Below are positions 36,291 to 44,700 of a stretch of DNA of 64,000 nt, piece after piece. Numbering within the stretch: the first letter of the stretch is position 1; the number at the start of each line of letters is the position of its first letter. Both the position numbers and the translations under genes were made by a program. This DNA is from Candidatus Cloacimonadota bacterium (GTDB taxonomy: Bacteria > Cloacimonadota > Cloacimonadia > JGIOTU-2). The stretch spans positions 22,448 through 86,447 of the forward strand of contig JAFGDR010000025.1 in NCBI GenBank assembly GCA_016932035.1, read 5' to 3'. The notes beneath the pieces are model-generated. The model was not told the origin of the DNA, ran no database searches, and was given only the letters and a program-made list of their open reading frames with translations.

Positions 36291-36731
36291 TTGGGTTCGA
36301 ATCTCGGGAATAGGAAACAGTTTATCGACTCAGCTATTTCGGCGTTAAGAGATGAAAAGAGAATTTCAGTGAAACACATTTCTACTATCATAGAAACAGC
36401 TCCAATTGGAAAGAGCGATCAACCCGATTTCCTTAATTGCATTGTGCAATGTGATACAGACATGAATCCTGAAGAACTCATGAATACGCTGCTCAGTATC
36501 GAGCAAAAATTAGGAAGAGTTCGACGAGAAAAATGGGGACCGAGAACTATTGATCTTGATATACTTTTTTTTGATAAAAAAGTCATAGATACACATGAAC
36601 TGAGAATTCCGCATCCCGAATTCATGAATCGACAATTTTTGAAGCATCTTATGAACGAACTAAAACCTCAATTCATACATCCTGAATTAAAAAAATCAAT
36701 GAAAGAACTAAATGATAATGATAAAGAATAA
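36291..36731 (+). CDS. folK: 2-amino-4-hydroxy-6-hydroxymethyldihydropteridine pyrophosphokinase
   Basis: FolK transfers pyrophosphate from ATP to 6-hydroxymethyl-dihydropterin. Family motifs are LGSNLGNR, ETAPIG, DQPDFLNC, RREKWGPRTIDLDIL (ATP and metal site) and IPHPEF. The given start is the first TTG, but this cuts the conserved first beta strand (codons for ENIFIS precede it in the same open frame). No ATG, GTG or TTG is found further upstream; the frame is open back to an ATA at 36258 that overlaps the folB stop as TAATA, where TAATG would be expected. The true N-terminus is therefore probably at 36258 or at an ATT near 36279. The end overlaps the next gene by 20 nt. Confidence 0.9.
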   Translation: MGSNLGNRKQFIDSAISALRDEKRISVKHISTIIETAPIGKSDQPDFLNCIVQCDTDMNPEELMNTLLSIEQKLGRVRREKWGPRTIDLDILFFDKKVIDTHELRIPHPEFMNRQFLKHLMNELKPQFIHPELKKSMKELNDNDKE

Positions 36732-37329
36732 GCACATCGCAGTCGAGGGAGTTATCGGTGTGGGGAAGACGACATTGGCAAAAATACTCGCAGAGGAACT
36801 GCAGGCACAGCTCATTCTCGAAGTAGTCGAGGAAAATCCATTTCTTGCTGAATTCTACGACGATATCGAAGGCAAGGCATTTCAGACACAGATGTTCTTC
36901 CTCCTGAGCAGGTATCGTCAAATGAAAAAGTACTTCCAGATCGATGCTTTCCAGACGAATATCGTGAGTGATTATATGTTCACGAAGGATAGTATTTTTG
37001 CTGATCTTACACTGGGTGACGCAGAACTCGCGATGTATAAAGCACTCTTTACCATACTCAATGATAAACTGGTCCAACCCGATCTGATAATCTATCTTTA
37101 TGCTGACCTCGATCGAATAATAGATCGTATTCATTACCGAAATCGTTCATTCGAGCATAACATCCAGCCGGACTATCTTGCCAATCTCTCAATAGCGTAT
37201 GAGAAGTATGTTTCCACCCATAAAGGATGCCCGATCCTCAAGGTTGATACCAATAATATCAATTTCTTGAAGTCCCCTAAACAATTTGACAATTTACTAG
37301 GTGACATAAAAAAACTGCTCCAAGATTGA
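36712..37329 (+). CDS. Deoxynucleoside kinase (dGK/dAK-type)
   Basis: The 205-residue protein belongs to the deoxyribonucleoside kinase family. It has a P-loop EGVIGVGKTTLA at about 13-24, the substrate motif VVEENPFL...FY (about 39-49) and the DRI-x-x-R helix (RIIDRIHYRNRSFE). It salvages deoxynucleosides with ATP; the specific base is not certain, as the family includes dGK, dAK and dCK. Two possible ATG codons (36712 and 36718) lie inside the end of folK. The folB-folK-kinase order suggests one transcript. Confidence 0.9.
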   Translation: MIMIKNKHIAVEGVIGVGKTTLAKILAEELQAQLILEVVEENPFLAEFYDDIEGKAFQTQMFFLLSRYRQMKKYFQIDAFQTNIVSDYMFTKDSIFADLTLGDAELAMYKALFTILNDKLVQPDLIIYLYADLDRIIDRIHYRNRSFEHNIQPDYLANLSIAYEKYVSTHKGCPILKVDTNNINFLKSPKQFDNLLGDIKKLLQD

Positions 37330-37334
37330 GCAAT

Positions 37335-38078
37335 ATGAAAAAAGAAACATCGATAATCATTTTAGCAGCAGGCAAGGGTGTTCGCATGAAATCCGACCTG
37401 CCAAAAGTTGCACATCTTCTTGCCGGAAAGCCGCTGGTTGAACGTGTTGTAACCACTGCAGAATATTTCAATCCCGAGAAACTCATTGTGGTTGTAGGAT
37501 ACAAAAAAGAAGTCGTACAGAAATGCCTGTCTGGTTTTGATAACCTCACCTTTGTGGAACAGAAACAACAGCTTGGAACAGGGCATGCAGTGTATGTAAC
37601 AAGGGATTTCTTTAAGGATTTTGATGGAACAGTCATAATCATGCCCGGTGATGTTCCTTTGCTGACCAAAGAAACAATCGAAGATCTTATTAGAGTTCAT
37701 ATAGAGAAACGCGCGGTTGCTACCGTCCTCACCGTCGATCTTGAAGATCCGACAGGATATGGGCGTATTGTTCGCGATAAGAAGGGCTATGTAGAGAAGA
37801 TCGTTGAGCATAAAGATGCTTCAGAGGAAATAAAAAGAATAAATGAAATCAATACAGGCATTTTCTGCTTTGATGCTCAGGAACTTTTTTCTGTCCTGCC
37901 CAAGATTGGACAGGTTAATTCCCAGAACGAGATGTATCTTACCGATGCGCTTGAATTATTTAAGGAGGATGGAAAACAGATCGCAGCTGTGAAAGTTCAC
38001 GATCCCATCGAAGTGGCTGGTATAAACTCAAAAGAACAGTTGCAGGAACTTGAAAAAGAGTATATTGCACGAACATAA
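37335..38078 (+). CDS. GlmU N-terminal-type nucleotidyltransferase
   Basis: This 247-residue protein contains the uridylyltransferase half of GlmU: IILAAGKGVRMKSDLPKV (nucleotide loop), QLGTGHAV, MPGDVPLL (metal Asp) and EINTGIFCF...NSQNEMYLTDAL. The left-handed beta-helix acetyltransferase domain of normal GlmU (about 200 residues) is absent, and the chain ends right after the linker helix. It probably makes UDP-GlcNAc or another NDP-sugar from an already acetylated sugar phosphate. I use the ATG at 37335, six bases after the upstream stop codon, rather than a TTG at 37326. Confidence 0.88.
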   Translation: MKKETSIIILAAGKGVRMKSDLPKVAHLLAGKPLVERVVTTAEYFNPEKLIVVVGYKKEVVQKCLSGFDNLTFVEQKQQLGTGHAVYVTRDFFKDFDGTVIIMPGDVPLLTKETIEDLIRVHIEKRAVATVLTVDLEDPTGYGRIVRDKKGYVEKIVEHKDASEEIKRINEINTGIFCFDAQELFSVLPKIGQVNSQNEMYLTDALELFKEDGKQIAAVKVHDPIEVAGINSKEQLQELEKEYIART

Positions 38079-38082
38079 ATAT

Positions 38083-38571
38083 ATGGAAAAACTCTATTCT
38101 CCCTGGCGTCTTGATTATATCCTCGGCGAAAAAGAGGGTGGCTGTATCTTCTGTGATAAACCTCAAGCTGATGATGACAAAGGACATCTTATTCTCAAGC
38201 GAGGTAAACTTACATACATCATCATGAATTTGTATCCGTACAACAATGGACACCTTATGATCGTTCCATTCAGACATGTTGACCGATTGCAGGAGCTGAC
38301 CGATAAAGAGCTGTGTGAACTCGGTACAATGACCAGACTTTGTGAACGAGTCCTCACCGAAGTATATCATCCTGATGGACTGAATATTGGCATGAACCTT
38401 GGAGAAGCTGCAGGGGCAGGCGTTGCCGATCATCTTCATATTCATGTGGTACCACGATGGATAGGAGATACGAACTTTGTCTCGACACTTGGTAATACGC
38501 GGGTTATTCCCGAAAACATGGAAGAAGCGTATAAAAAATTGAAAAAAGTTTTTGATACATATGAGTCTTAA
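38083..38571 (+). CDS. HIT-family nucleotide hydrolase/transferase
   Basis: The 162-residue histidine-triad protein begins MEKLYSPWRLDYI with GCIFC, the family's zinc and N-terminal motif, and has the catalytic triad HLHIHVVPRW near the C-terminus. HIT proteins of this type (close to Ap4A phosphorylase/FHIT-like) act on dinucleotides or aminoacyl-AMP; the substrate here is unknown. The ATG at 38083 is 4 nt after the upstream stop; an earlier in-frame TTG is less likely. The end overlaps the start of the LytR_C gene by 11 nt. Confidence 0.92.
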   Translation: MEKLYSPWRLDYILGEKEGGCIFCDKPQADDDKGHLILKRGKLTYIIMNLYPYNNGHLMIVPFRHVDRLQELTDKELCELGTMTRLCERVLTEVYHPDGLNIGMNLGEAAGAGVADHLHIHVVPRWIGDTNFVSTLGNTRVIPENMEEAYKKLKKVFDTYES

Positions 38572-38985
38572 ACTCTCGAAATTCCTAAAAATCTTCTTGG
38601 CTTTTTTTTTATTCTAAATATACTATATCTATGCCTGACGATACTTTTAAGGACTCTACCGGATGAAGCAAAACAGGATACCGAACCAATTCCACATAAT
38701 GAAATCACCTTGCAAGTACTCAATGGATGCGGGAAGAAGGGATTGGCTCGAGTTGTCAGGAATGTTCTTATCGAAAAGGGATTTGATGTCCTGTCTTTTG
38801 ACAATGCAGAGAAATTTCTTTATGAAAAAACAGTGATCGTCATCAGGCATATGAATTACGAGAAATTCGATATTTTATATAAAGAGGTGCCTGTTAAAAA
38901 GATATATAGGCAAATAAATGAGCTCTCTATCTATGATTTTACCGTAATCATAGGAAAGGATTATAAAAAAATTTTTGGATTATAA
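38561..38985 (+). CDS. LytR_C-domain membrane protein, needs a -1 frameshift at a T9 run
   Basis: The frame starting at the ATG at 38561 reads MSLKLSKFLKIFLAFFLF then stops. A -1 shift in the run of nine T at 38602-38610 joins it to the open frame that continues to 38985. That frame adds FILNILYLCLTILLRTL, completing a transmembrane helix, a short linker, and a LytR C-terminal domain (QVLNGCGKKGLARVVRNVLIEKGF). The result, about 141 residues, is a normal N-anchored LytR_C protein. The domain alone would otherwise start only at a TTG (38710) without membrane anchor or RBS. The cause may be programmed slippage, transcript slippage or a missing T in the sequence. It sits just before rsfS, a common neighbour of LytR-type genes. 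Confidence 0.72.
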
Positions 38986-38991
38986 TTGTAT

Positions 38992-39354
38992 ATGAAAGAT
39001 ACGACAACACAAGAAAAACTCGACTTCATCACCCAGCTTGCGCGGGATAAAAAAGCTGAAAATATCGTCATCTTGGACGTTGAAGGGACGTCCGACCTGA
39101 CAGATCGGCTCATTATTTGCAGCGGTGAGGGAGATATTCATACGCGTACAATAGGGAAGTATGTGATTGAAGAAGCTAAAAAGAACAATATTCTCATTCA
39201 TCATAAAGAAGGGTTGGAAAACGGTATGTGGATCCTGATCGATTTTGGGGTCATAGTTATGCATATTTTTGATAAGGAAACCAGGGATTACTATAAACTT
39301 GAAGATCTCTGGGAAGAACTGGTTCGTAAAAGAAAAAATATTCAGGAATCATAA
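38992..39354 (+). CDS. rsfS: Ribosome silencing factor RsfS
   Basis: RsfS binds ribosomal protein L14 (uL14) and blocks joining of the two subunits when nutrients are low. The 120-residue protein shows the family core ENIVILDVEGTSDLTDRLIICSGEGDIHTRTIG and WILIDFGVIVMHIF...RDYYKLEDLW. The ATG at 38992 is 6 nt after the LytR_C stop; the ORF could also start at a TTG at 38986. It is followed by argS after 11 nt. Confidence 0.95.
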   Translation: MKDTTTQEKLDFITQLARDKKAENIVILDVEGTSDLTDRLIICSGEGDIHTRTIGKYVIEEAKKNNILIHHKEGLENGMWILIDFGVIVMHIFDKETRDYYKLEDLWEELVRKRKNIQES

Positions 39355-39365
39355 GTGAGGCGACC

Positions 39366-41021
39366 TTGATAGATATAATCAAAGAAAAAATATGGGATGC
39401 GCTGAAAGAACTGAAACTGCAGGCTCCTCCTAAATCCAAAATAAATGTTGAATACCCCAAGCATAAAAATCACGGTGATTATGCAACCAATGTTGCGCTG
39501 AGTCTTGCAAAGAAAATCGGACAACCTCCAATGTCCATTGCAAAAAAGCTTGCGAGTCAGCTGAGTATCGATCCTATGTTTTCTGAAGTAACAGCTGCGA
39601 AACCGGGCTTTATAAATTTCCACGTTGCCAATAAGATTATTTTTTCAACACTTCAGGATATCAATAAACTCGGATTGAAATTCGGAACAAATCACGAACG
39701 TGGTGCTGGGAAAAGAGTTCTTATCGAATTTGTTAGTGCAAATCCAACAGGACCGCTCAATGTTGTTAATGCCCGAGCTGCAGCTTTTGGAGATTCCCTT
39801 GCGAATATTCTCTTTTCTCAGGGTTATAATGTTGAGAGAGAATACTATATCAACGACGCCGGACATCAGATCGAGTTACTTGTTGAGTCGATCGAGAATG
39901 AGATGAACCGCCTTGAGGAAATACAGGTCGAAGAAATGGAAGAGGGATATAAAGGGGAATATATTACCGATATAGCTACTCAAATACTGGAAACTGAGGG
40001 AGTCGCGCTTCATCAACTTTCTAAAAAAGATAAAGGTGAAAGAATCCGTGATATTGCTCTCGATATTCTCATCAATGACCAGAAAGATACCCTCGCACTT
40101 TTTAAGGTGAACTTCGATAACTGGATCTCGGAGAATGAATTGCGGCAAAAGGGAAGTGTCGAGGATGTGCTTGCGTATCTGTCCGAGACTGAAAAGATAT
40201 ATGATAAGGATGGGGCAGTATGGCTTTGCAGTAGTGAGTTTGGTGACTCAAAAGACCGCGTCATCATGCGTTCAGACGGCACAGTGACCTATCTAGTTCC
40301 TGATCTGGCCTATCATATTACGAAGTATAAAAGAGGCTTTGACCGCATCATAGATATACTAGGTCCCGACCATCATGGGCATATTCCAAAACTGAAAGCA
40401 GGTATTGCGATCCTTGGATATAAACCTTCGCTTATGCAATTCATCCTGTTGCAGCATGTAAATATTCTCATCGATGAGGAGAGAGTTAAGATGTCCAAAC
40501 GAGAAGGGAAACTCATAACATTACGGCAGCTTATCGAAGAGGTCGGTTCGGATGCAGCGCGTTTCTTCTTTTTGATGAGAAAATCGAATACACCTCTTGA
40601 TTTCGACATTGAACTCGCGAAAAAACGCACTGCTGAAAATCCGGTCTATTATGTACAGTATGCGCATGCACGTATTGCGAGTATTGAGAAGAATGCCCGA
40701 ACAGAAAAGCTCAAAGTAACAGATTTCAAGCCGGAATACTTGCAACGCCTCAGCCACGAAGAGGAATTGGACATCATCCGCAATCTTATGAAATATCCCG
40801 AACTTATTGCACATATCAGTTCTAGCTATGACGTGAACCTTCTCACTTCATATTTGATAGATCTCGCAGGAGAATTTCATAGATATTACCAGAAATATAA
40901 AATTATTAATAACAGATACAAAGAGCTTTCTCTCGCACGCTTGTTCCTGTGTAAGGCAGTGCAGACTGTGATCAAAAACGGTCTCACTATGCTGGGTATT
41001 TCTGCACCAACAAAAATGTGA
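39366..41021 (+). CDS. argS: Arginyl-tRNA synthetase with altered HIGH motif
   Basis: Class I synthetase of 551 residues that charges tRNA-Arg. An N-terminal Add-1 domain precedes VEFVSANPTGPL-like sequence, and the C-terminal DALR anticodon domain (about 440-551) is present. The signature HIGH, normally H-V-G-H after NPTGPL, here reads N-V-V-N (PLNVVNARAAAFGDSL). KMSKR (VKMSKREG) is intact, as are YYINDAGHQ and GPDHHGH. The start is TTG at 39366; GTGAGG lies 5 nt upstream and no ATG is nearby, so this start is well supported. It ends the ten-gene plus-strand block. Confidence 0.95.
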   Translation: MIDIIKEKIWDALKELKLQAPPKSKINVEYPKHKNHGDYATNVALSLAKKIGQPPMSIAKKLASQLSIDPMFSEVTAAKPGFINFHVANKIIFSTLQDINKLGLKFGTNHERGAGKRVLIEFVSANPTGPLNVVNARAAAFGDSLANILFSQGYNVEREYYINDAGHQIELLVESIENEMNRLEEIQVEEMEEGYKGEYITDIATQILETEGVALHQLSKKDKGERIRDIALDILINDQKDTLALFKVNFDNWISENELRQKGSVEDVLAYLSETEKIYDKDGAVWLCSSEFGDSKDRVIMRSDGTVTYLVPDLAYHITKYKRGFDRIIDILGPDHHGHIPKLKAGIAILGYKPSLMQFILLQHVNILIDEERVKMSKREGKLITLRQLIEEVGSDAARFFFLMRKSNTPLDFDIELAKKRTAENPVYYVQYAHARIASIEKNARTEKLKVTDFKPEYLQRLSHEEELDIIRNLMKYPELIAHISSSYDVNLLTSYLIDLAGEFHRYYQKYKIINNRYKELSLARLFLCKAVQTVIKNGLTMLGISAPTKM

Positions 41022-41186
41022 TAACGATGATCGACTAAGAAATAAACTTTTATAGTTTGGAAGAAAGGAATGGGATGAAGAGAGTAGTATTAAAACAATT
41101 ATACGACTTGTTGTATAAAGATGTAATCAAAAAAATTGACATTCCATTATGTAAATATATCAATCCAAAAAAATCTTGGGGGAGCA

Positions 41187-41618
41187 ATGAAAATCAGTAG
41201 AATATTCGTTGCAGTATTTTGTGCAATACTCATTATTTTTCTATCTTTTTGTTCAAAAAAAGTACAGCAAGAAAAGGAATTACCTGCGCGAAGCGATGAA
41301 CTTGTAAAACTGGAAAAATTTATGGATATCCCAATATATCCGAATAGTGTGCTTGCAGATATTACTACACCATTGCGTGATGACCAAATTCCCGGTGAAC
41401 CAATGCAGGCACAGGTTATCCTTACTATTGATGAGTATGAGAAAGTGCCCCTTTTTTATGAAGAGAAACTCGGTAAAAAATTCACGGTCGAAGTGGAAAA
41501 TGGAAAGAAGTATTATGAACTGCAATTTGAAAAAGGTGACTGGCTTTACATCATTTTTGTGGGACATGATACCTTTGAGAATAAGCCGGTGTTTTCAATT
41601 GATAGGTGGGAGAAGTAG
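41187..41618 (+). CDS. Small lipoprotein of unknown function
   Basis: This 143-residue protein has a lipoprotein signal (MKISRIFVAVFCAILIIFLSFC) with the lipobox cysteine at position 22. The mature part is short, charged and without recognised motif, with segments such as FMDIPIYPNS and FYEEKLGKKF that recall small periplasmic proteins found in related bacteria. I chose the ATG at 41187, preceded by GGGGGAG; the frame is open further upstream to an ATG at 41136, which overlaps a TTGACA box and is unlikely to be used. It converges on the large secreted protein gene. Confidence 0.75.
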   Translation: MKISRIFVAVFCAILIIFLSFCSKKVQQEKELPARSDELVKLEKFMDIPIYPNSVLADITTPLRDDQIPGEPMQAQVILTIDEYEKVPLFYEEKLGKKFTVEVENGKKYYELQFEKGDWLYIIFVGHDTFENKPVFSIDRWEK

Positions 41619-41677
41619 AGAGAAAAGGATTTTTCGAGTTTTAAGTGAGTTGATTTAGTAAATATACCTAAATTCAG

Positions 41678-41712
41678 AATGTCCAATATCCAACACGGAA
41701 TATCGAATATCC
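41678..41712. repeat. Heptad-periodic intergenic tract
   Basis: Five consecutive 7-nt units on the plus strand begin at 41678, 41685, 41692, 41699 and 41706. Three of the five fit AATRTCC exactly and the others differ at one to four positions. The tract lies in the convergent gap after the lipoprotein and ends 2 nt before the stop codon of the LamG gene. Confidence 0.65.
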
Positions 41713-41714
41713 AA

Positions 41715-44700
41715 CTATTTTTGTATTATCATTTTCTTAATTTCTTTATCAACTCCATTAACACTCATTTTATAGAAATAAATACCATTAGGTAGATTTT
41801 TTATTGAATAATTAACTGAATGATATCCTGGATCAAAACTACCTTGAATAACCATCTCAATTAATTGTCCTTTCAAATTGTAAATACTAATATCAACATC
41901 AGATTTTCTATTTAATCCAAAATATATTTCAGAATTAGTCTTTACTGGATTTGGATAATTCTGACCAAGGAATATTTCTTTTGGAATATCACTCCCATTT
42001 ATGCTATATGGTACAACCATCAATGAACCATCTTCAGTGTTATCTAAATGATCAACTTCGTTCACATCGAACTGAGTAAAGTTAATATCGGTTGAATCAT
42101 CTACTGCTCCAACTACCTCAAAATCAATGAAAGCAACAGTTCCACTTCCTGAATATGGATCACCTAAAGCATAAATCCATAATACTATTTCATTATCAAC
42201 ATTTGTATTTACTTGATATCCAAAGTTTTCATTTTCCAGTATGCCACCATTAAGTGTTGCACCGAGTGCATCAATCACTTGTTCATCGAAGGTTATCGTA
42301 ATGTCCATTCCTTCAAGATTTTCTAAACCAAATACATCTAATGGTACTGTTACGGTATCAGTTGGTGCTCCTGTCACTTCGGGTAATGTAGCCCAAATAT
42401 CTTTTGTTCCGGTTATTAATTTCTTTTTTGACGGTGCCCAATTTCCAGTAACATCTCCAAGCCGTACACCAACAAAGTCTTCATCAGTCATATTTGTGTT
42501 CAGAGGTGTATAATATTTAAATGTTTCATAATTTATTGGTGGCCAATACGAACTATCAACTGAATCAGCAGAAAAAACCCAATGAATATTATCATCATTT
42601 AATTCGTCTATAAGTCCTACACCATAACGTGCTACTCGTGAAGCATCCAATGGTGATACAGTTGCATTCAAGCTTACATCAGCCGCAATTATTTCATAAT
42701 CCGTAAGACTGTACAATCCTACACCATAACGAGCTATTCTTGAAGCATCCATACTACTCAATCCACCCAGGTCATCTCCTTTTGATGCGAAACTAATATA
42801 ATTCCCATACGGAATCTCTAAAAATTCATAATCACCATCTGGATCAGTAAAGGCTTGATATTTGGAATTATCAAAATTAACAAGGGTATGTTCAATCGGA
42901 TTATCATTACTAAAGTAAACAATATTACCAAAAATATCATATATGCCAACAACAGTGAATAAACCATTTGTAGTATCAACCGGATATTCATTTATTTCCG
43001 CAAATGTAAAATTCAAATCAGATGTCTGACCATTTATTGCATTCGGATCGACTTCAAAATTTAGAAATGATATTATACCATCGCCTGTAAACAAGTCACC
43101 ATTGGCATAGATCCAAATTGTTAATAAAGTGTCACCAACTATATTTATCTGAATTCCATAATTCTGATTTTCTAACACGCCACCTGTTAATGTTGCCCCT
43201 ATTGGGTTTAATATGGTTTCATCAAATGATATTGTTGTTTCAATTCCCTCTAATCCGATACAATCCGGATTTTCTAAAATTAGAGGTATAGAAACAGAAT
43301 CACCGTTGGAAGCACTAATATCTGTTGGTAAAGATAATGAGGCATTCATAGCAACAGTGAACAAACCATTATCAGCATTTATGGGGTTTTCGTTTAGTAC
43401 AGATTGAGTAAATTCTAAAACAGTTGTTTGACCACAATTTGCATTAGGATCAACATTAAACGCAATAAATGCAATTACACCTTCACCATTAAACAGCTCG
43501 CCATTTGCATATATCCAGATAGAAATTACACTGTCAGATATTGCATTCGCTTGAATACTATAATTTTCATTTTCTAATACACCCCCAGATAAAGTAGCAC
43601 TCATAAATCCTAATATAGTTTCATCAAATGATATAGTTGCTTCAATGCCTTCAATTCCAACACTATCAGTATTATTAAATGTTAATGGTATTGAAACTGA
43701 TGACCCCGGAGCACCAGATACATCTGTTGGCAATGATAGCATCTCTTGTTCAATAGGTGGTACATCAGTATTCCAGGTGTAACCATCGTAAAGTGTAAAA
43801 TTATTTCCATTGACGGATAAATCATTGAGAACAGTTCCACCACCTGCACAAAAGCCCAATGCAACAATTGAATTATTTTCTGGTGTCAACGGAAAGCTGG
43901 GATTGAAATTTGATTGATATCGCACACCATCTGTAATTCTAACGGCAGCTACATCACAATCCATATGAGATTCGCCAGCAAACGGTGCCCAGTTATTGAT
44001 ATATAACTTATTGTAACTGCTTAAAAAGTCATCTGAAGCATTATTAGAATCATTTAATACACCATCAACAAATAAATACGCTATTCCATTATCATTATCA
44101 TATACACCAGCAATATGATGCCATTCATCATCATCCAGTTGTTCATTAGACAAGGCTCCAAGAAATGAAACTTTACCTGGATTTGGCTGAACATTTGAAT
44201 GCATATAGAGAGCAAAATTATTGTAGGGATCACCACCATCCAGACGCCTATAATTTGTTATAATAGCTCCCCAACTTGTATAGCCACTGTTTGGTCCAGA
44301 TACAATACCTGGATTTTTGTACCATACTTCTACTGTAAATGAAGATACATTCTGGAAGATAGTTTGGGATGAAGCATCTGATGAAGCATATCCGTCCATA
44401 TAATTAAAGCTAACGGAGTAGTTTTGCTCTTCAAAAACTATGATATAATCTAATTTGGTTTCAGTATCAGTTGAATCATTTACATCAGTGACAGTAAGTG
44501 AAACAGTGTAACTTCCAGTATCAGCATATGTATAAGAAGGATCCTGCTGGTAGGAATCGATCACTCCGTCATTATCAAAATCCCATTCCCAAGAAATAAC
44601 AGAATCTGGTGGTGTTGATTGGTCAGTAAAATTTACAGTTAAGGGAACATAGCCGGAAATTTTGTCTGCAGTGAAATTGGCTATAATATTAAAAGGTGTA

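Noticed and set aside
41075..41200. Small ORF of 41 codons with AGGA upstream, before the lipoprotein gene
   Set aside because: It covers the TTGACA box and the RBS of the lipoprotein gene and has no recognisable sequence feature.
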